From positions 891,706 through 924,586 of the forward strand of contig MNCI01003377.1 of the NCBI GenBank assembly GCA_015680685.1: a stretch of 32,881 bases of DNA, read 5' to 3'. Below the pieces are notes generated by a model. The model searched no databases. It had not been told where the DNA came from and saw only the letters and a program-made list of their open reading frames with translations. Source of the stretch: Gnetum montanum (Eukaryota > Streptophyta > Gnetopsida > Gnetales > Gnetaceae). Position numbers and translations under genes: made by a program. Positions 32,722 to 32,881 of the stretch are shown one piece after another. Each line of letters starts with the position of its first letter. Positions within the stretch are counted from its first letter, which is position 1.

Positions 32722-32881
32722 TGACACTATGAAGAAATCTTGGAGGTCAAGAAGACATCTTGGCTCAACATTGAGATGAGACAAGAGACATGTCATATGT
32801 CTAGGAGATTCCTTAGCTAAGAGCTAGCTTGTAATAAGAGACATCGCACATGTAATGAAGACATCTTAGTTCCTAAGGAGA
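32722..32881 (+). repeat. 3' LTR start of the chromovirus-like element, cut by the window end
   Basis: It aligns from its TG start with 28253 onward and has the same AGACATCT-rich content (for example GAAGACATCTTGG and GAAGACATCTTAG). Only the first 160 bases are in the window. Confidence 0.82.

Larger units (their letters stand above)
28253..32881 (+). mobile_element. Ty3/Gypsy chromovirus-like LTR retrotransposon, 3' LTR cut by the window end
   Basis: It has a 5' LTR from 28253, a degenerate primer-binding site near 29137, gag from 29163, a protease remnant, RNase H, integrase with a C-terminal domain, and the beginning of the 3' LTR at 32722. The RT domain is missing through an internal deletion near 30716-30729. 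It interrupts the minus-strand RNase H remnant, so it is younger than that element. The base group TTGCA just before 28253 would be the left target duplication; the right copy is outside the window. The integrase tail suggests the chromovirus group (Reina/CRM-like), but no chromodomain was seen. Confidence 0.85.

Overview
This window looks like intergenic DNA from a large plant nuclear genome. It is AT-rich, full of nested and decayed LTR retrotransposons of plant-specific lineages, and carries a piece of a plant-type beta-tubulin gene. No intact protein-coding gene is visible. Every recognisable coding stretch carries stops and frameshifts, many of the kind left by decay of methylated cytosine (CAA to TAA, CAG to TAG, TGG to TAG or TGA), so the insertions are old. 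The species cannot be named from the sequence. The many old, degenerate, non-purged elements would fit a gymnosperm or a similarly bloated genome.

Layout. The backbone is one minus-strand Ty3/Gypsy element of the Tat/Ogre type, recognised by a second, archaeal-type RNase H domain. On the minus strand it reads: possible U3 with TATA box (about 27690 to 26886), leader (to 25443), gag (25442-23500), protease (22600-21890), a likely intron, reverse transcriptase, RNase H, second RNase H and integrase N-terminus (13290-10573), then integrase core and C-terminus (1234-485). Two large insertions split it. One, at 1235-10572, lies inside the integrase gene, is flanked by the 5-bp repeat GTAAA, and carries a beta-tubulin retrocopy. 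That insertion was itself hit by a Copia element (3274-9169) with two LTRs, a primer-binding site, a polypurine tract and a near-matching target duplication, but with no pol. The other segment, about 13580-21590, lies between protease and RT. It carries a divergent array of about 192-bp units with palindromic cores, followed by a plus-strand, multi-exon pseudogene with an FCP1/NIF-type phosphatase domain and a charged, coiled-coil-like region.

The right end (27690-28217) is a remnant of another minus-strand Gypsy RNase H. It ends at a run of 32 T, next to which lies a plus-strand chromovirus-like Gypsy element (28253 to beyond the window end). That element has both LTR starts, gag, a protease remnant, RNase H and integrase, but its reverse transcriptase is deleted.

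History inferred from nesting: the Tat-type element came first, then the 3.4-kb tubulin-bearing insertion, then the Copia element. The chromovirus disrupted the right-hand Gypsy remnant separately. Nothing here looks like a working gene system. The most unusual items are the 192-bp palindromic array with its attached multi-exon pseudogene, the tubulin fragment inside a retroelement-like insertion, the probable protease/RT intron, and clusters of one octamer-like motif shared by the LTRs of two unrelated retrotransposons.
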